8,261 nucleotides of DNA from Bacteroidales bacterium. Lineage in GTDB: Bacteria > Bacteroidota > Bacteroidia > Bacteroidales > UBA4417. Positions 7,614 through 8,261 of the stretch are shown here, one piece after another. Position numbers and translations under genes: made by a program. The first letter of the stretch is position 1. Each line of letters starts with the position of its first letter. The stretch covers positions 1 through 8,261 of the forward strand of contig JANXXZ010000243.1 in the NCBI GenBank assembly GCA_025350385.1. The letters run 5' to 3'. The notes beneath the pieces were generated by a model, which had not been told where the DNA came from, ran no database searches, and saw only the letters and a list, made by a program, of their open reading frames with translations.

Positions 7614-7795
7614 AACCAGATACTCTGCCAACCCCAACCAACCTGGCCCCCAAACCCCAGCGGGGTCTGGCCTGCCCGCGTTGCGGGTGCCAACACCTAC
7701 CGGTGGTTTACACCCGCCCGCGCGAGCATTCGATTCTGCGCTGCCGCGAGTGCCGCTACTGCGGCAAGCGGATCGTCACGCGCGAACGGTCCTGA
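7610..7795 (+). CDS. Small zinc-ribbon protein of the phage packaging module
   Basis: 61 residues, with a GTG start overlapping the terminase stop (GTGA) behind a strong ribosome-binding site. Two cysteine pairs, C22-P-R-C25 and C48-R-Y-C51, form a zinc-ribbon pattern, with extra cysteines at 27 and 45. The second half (CRECRYCGKRIVTRER) resembles the NrdR/Ogr-like ribbon C-x-x-CGKR-x-x-T-x-E. It is too short to be NrdR, which carries an ATP-cone domain. From memory, similar proteins of this length sit directly after the terminase in Planctomycetota prophages, with no assigned function. Inferred roles are DNA binding during packaging or a late-gene transcription factor, and neither can be decided from sequence. 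A 111-base gap follows, with a hairpin at its end. Confidence 0.78.
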   Translation: MKPDTLPTPTNLAPKPQRGLACPRCGCQHLPVVYTRPREHSILRCRECRYCGKRIVTRERS

Positions 7796-7864
7796 TCACG
7801 TTCCGCTCGGGGGGAGTTCCATTCCTGTAACGATCGGCGGCATTTCGGGCCGTGCCCGTGGCTT

Positions 7865-7894
7865 TCATCCGCTCGTGGCTGATGTAGCGGATGA
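7865..7894 (+). promoter_or_regulatory. GC-rich hairpin flush against the ribosome-binding site of the next gene
   Basis: A perfect 9-bp inverted repeat, TCATCCGCT (7865-7873) and AGCGGATGA (7886-7894), has a 12-base loop. It ends one base before the Shine-Dalgarno core GGAG (7896-7899), which is 7 bases from the ATG at 7907. No T-tract follows, so it does not look like a terminator. It could modulate translation, bind a protein or mark an mRNA processing site. Confidence 0.4.
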
Positions 7895-7906
7895 CGGAGA
7901 CAGTGC

Positions 7907-8113
7907 ATGGCCGACGACCCCACAGACCTGACTCAGACGATCCGCGACAACGCCGCCGCACCGGCGGAGGTGACCGTGGACGGGCGCTCTGCCAAGCAGC
8001 ATCCATTGCCGGAGCAGATCGCCGCTGACAAGTACCTGGCCAGCAAGCAGGCCAGTCGGAAAAAGGGACTGGGGATCGCGTTCAAGAAGCTCTCTCCCCC
8101 GGGCAGTGAGTAA
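7907..8113 (+). CDS. Small phage protein in the gpW (head-tail joining) position
   Basis: 68 residues, ATG start with GGAG 7 bases upstream, stop TAA at 8111-8113. It is hydrophilic, with no signal peptide or membrane segment. The core VDGRSAKQHPLPEQIAADK is followed by a YLASKQASRKK helix and ends in LSPPGSE. Lambda gpW is also 68 residues, lies between terminase A and portal B, and has a similar outline: an N-terminal helix, a DG-containing beta turn, a second helix and a C-terminal PG. Position and outline suggest a gpW-like head-completion protein that seals DNA in the head and joins the tail. The sequence similarity is weak by eye, so the function is inference. The portal gene starts 8 bases after the stop. 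Confidence 0.65.
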   Translation: MADDPTDLTQTIRDNAAAPAEVTVDGRSAKQHPLPEQIAADKYLASKQASRKKGLGIAFKKLSPPGSE

Positions 8114-8121
8114 GGACACGG

Positions 8122-8261
8122 ATGTTTAATTGGCTCACATCTCGGAAGTCGCCCCGCCTCCGACCGCAGCCGGCCACGGAGGGCCGGCCTGCGGCCCGCG
8201 TGATCAAAGCGCGGTTTGACTCGGCGCAGACCAACACCGAAAACCGTCGCCACTGGGCCGC
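8122..8261 (+). CDS. Phage portal protein, lambda family (N-terminal fragment, cut by window end)
   Basis: ATG at 8122 is preceded by AAGGA (8112-8116), which overlaps the stop of the upstream gene; the frame runs off the window after 46 codons. After a basic, proline-rich leader the protein reads KARFDSAQT then TENRRHWA. This is the characteristic N-terminal pattern of lambda-family portal proteins (ARYDAAQTT...NRRHW). The portal is the dodecameric ring at the capsid vertex through which the terminase threads DNA. The family is usually about 500 residues, so about 9% is visible. Its place after the terminase and a gpW-like gene supports the call. Confidence 0.8.
   Translation, partial: MFNWLTSRKSPRLRPQPATEGRPAARVIKARFDSAQTNTENRRHWA

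Noticed and set aside
4812..7637. A single 941-residue HsdR on the minus strand
   Set aside because: The part above 7178 is antisense to a recognisable terminase and has no HsdR features, so only 4812-7178 is HsdR.
7214..7696. Long minus-strand open frame over the phage genes
   Set aside because: It is Arg/Pro/Ser-rich shadow coding of GC-rich DNA, opposite a recognised terminase and zinc-ribbon gene.
7610..7795. NrdR transcriptional repressor
   Set aside because: It is only 61 residues, lacks the ATP-cone domain, and sits in a phage packaging module; only the ribbon resembles NrdR.
7796..7864. Terminator or small gene in the gap after the zinc-ribbon gene
   Set aside because: I saw no stem followed by a T-tract and no short frame with a ribosome-binding site.
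7865..8253. Overlapping minus-strand open frames at the right end (7776-8006, 7865-8119, 7933-8253)
   Set aside because: They are antisense to the gpW-like and portal genes, which have ribosome-binding sites and family-like sequence.
7173..8261. A prophage integrated in the Bacteroidota genome with its boundary at the junction
   Set aside because: The boundary lies inside the terminase gene and inside hsdR, with no integrase, tRNA or direct repeat seen. A prophage end would be expected outside the structural genes.

Overview
The window is two unrelated pieces of DNA joined near position 7173-7184. The left piece (1 to about 7178) is Bacteroidota-like. It has moderate GC (about 40-48% in the lines I spot-counted), two secreted proteins ending in type IX secretion (Por) sorting domains, and no clear Shine-Dalgarno sites. 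The right piece (about 7179-8261) is a GC-rich phage structural module (about 58-70% in spot counts) with strong Shine-Dalgarno sites. Its small proteins resemble sets I remember beside terminase genes in Planctomycetota prophages; that host guess is from memory and is unverified.

Layout of the left piece. Positions 3-812 (+) hold the 3' part of a surface protein with leucine-rich L-domain-like repeats, a cysteine cap and a T9SS sorting domain, followed by a likely terminator. Positions 1054-3960 (+) hold a complete 968-residue secreted protein: signal peptide, N-terminal propeller-like region, two choice-of-anchor/HYDIN-like Ig domains, an FG-GAP/PQQ-like propeller with eight calcium-loop motifs, and a T9SS sorting domain. 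Converging on it from the minus strand is a two-gene unit: a 5'-truncated type I restriction subunit hsdR (7178 to 4812) and, one base later, a YgjP/DUF45 zinc metallopeptidase (4810 to 4097). That pairing is a recurrent type I restriction-modification arrangement. The hsdM and hsdS genes are not in the window and would lie beyond the junction.

Layout of the right piece (all +). It runs: 3' end of a GpA-type large terminase, a 61-residue zinc-ribbon protein, a 68-residue protein in the lambda gpW position, and the start of a lambda-family portal protein. The order matches lambda A-W-B with a zinc-ribbon gene inserted, and encodes DNA packaging and head-tail joining.

The junction breaks both hsdR and the terminase at the same point and coincides with a change in GC and translation signals. 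An assembly chimera is the simplest reading. A true prophage end would not normally lie inside the terminase. I see no clearly new defence system. The most useful points are the junction, the false 5' extension it gives to hsdR, the hsdR-metallopeptidase coupling, the zinc-ribbon gene in the packaging module, and a hairpin flush against a phage ribosome-binding site. I saw no tRNA, rRNA, CRISPR array or insertion sequence.
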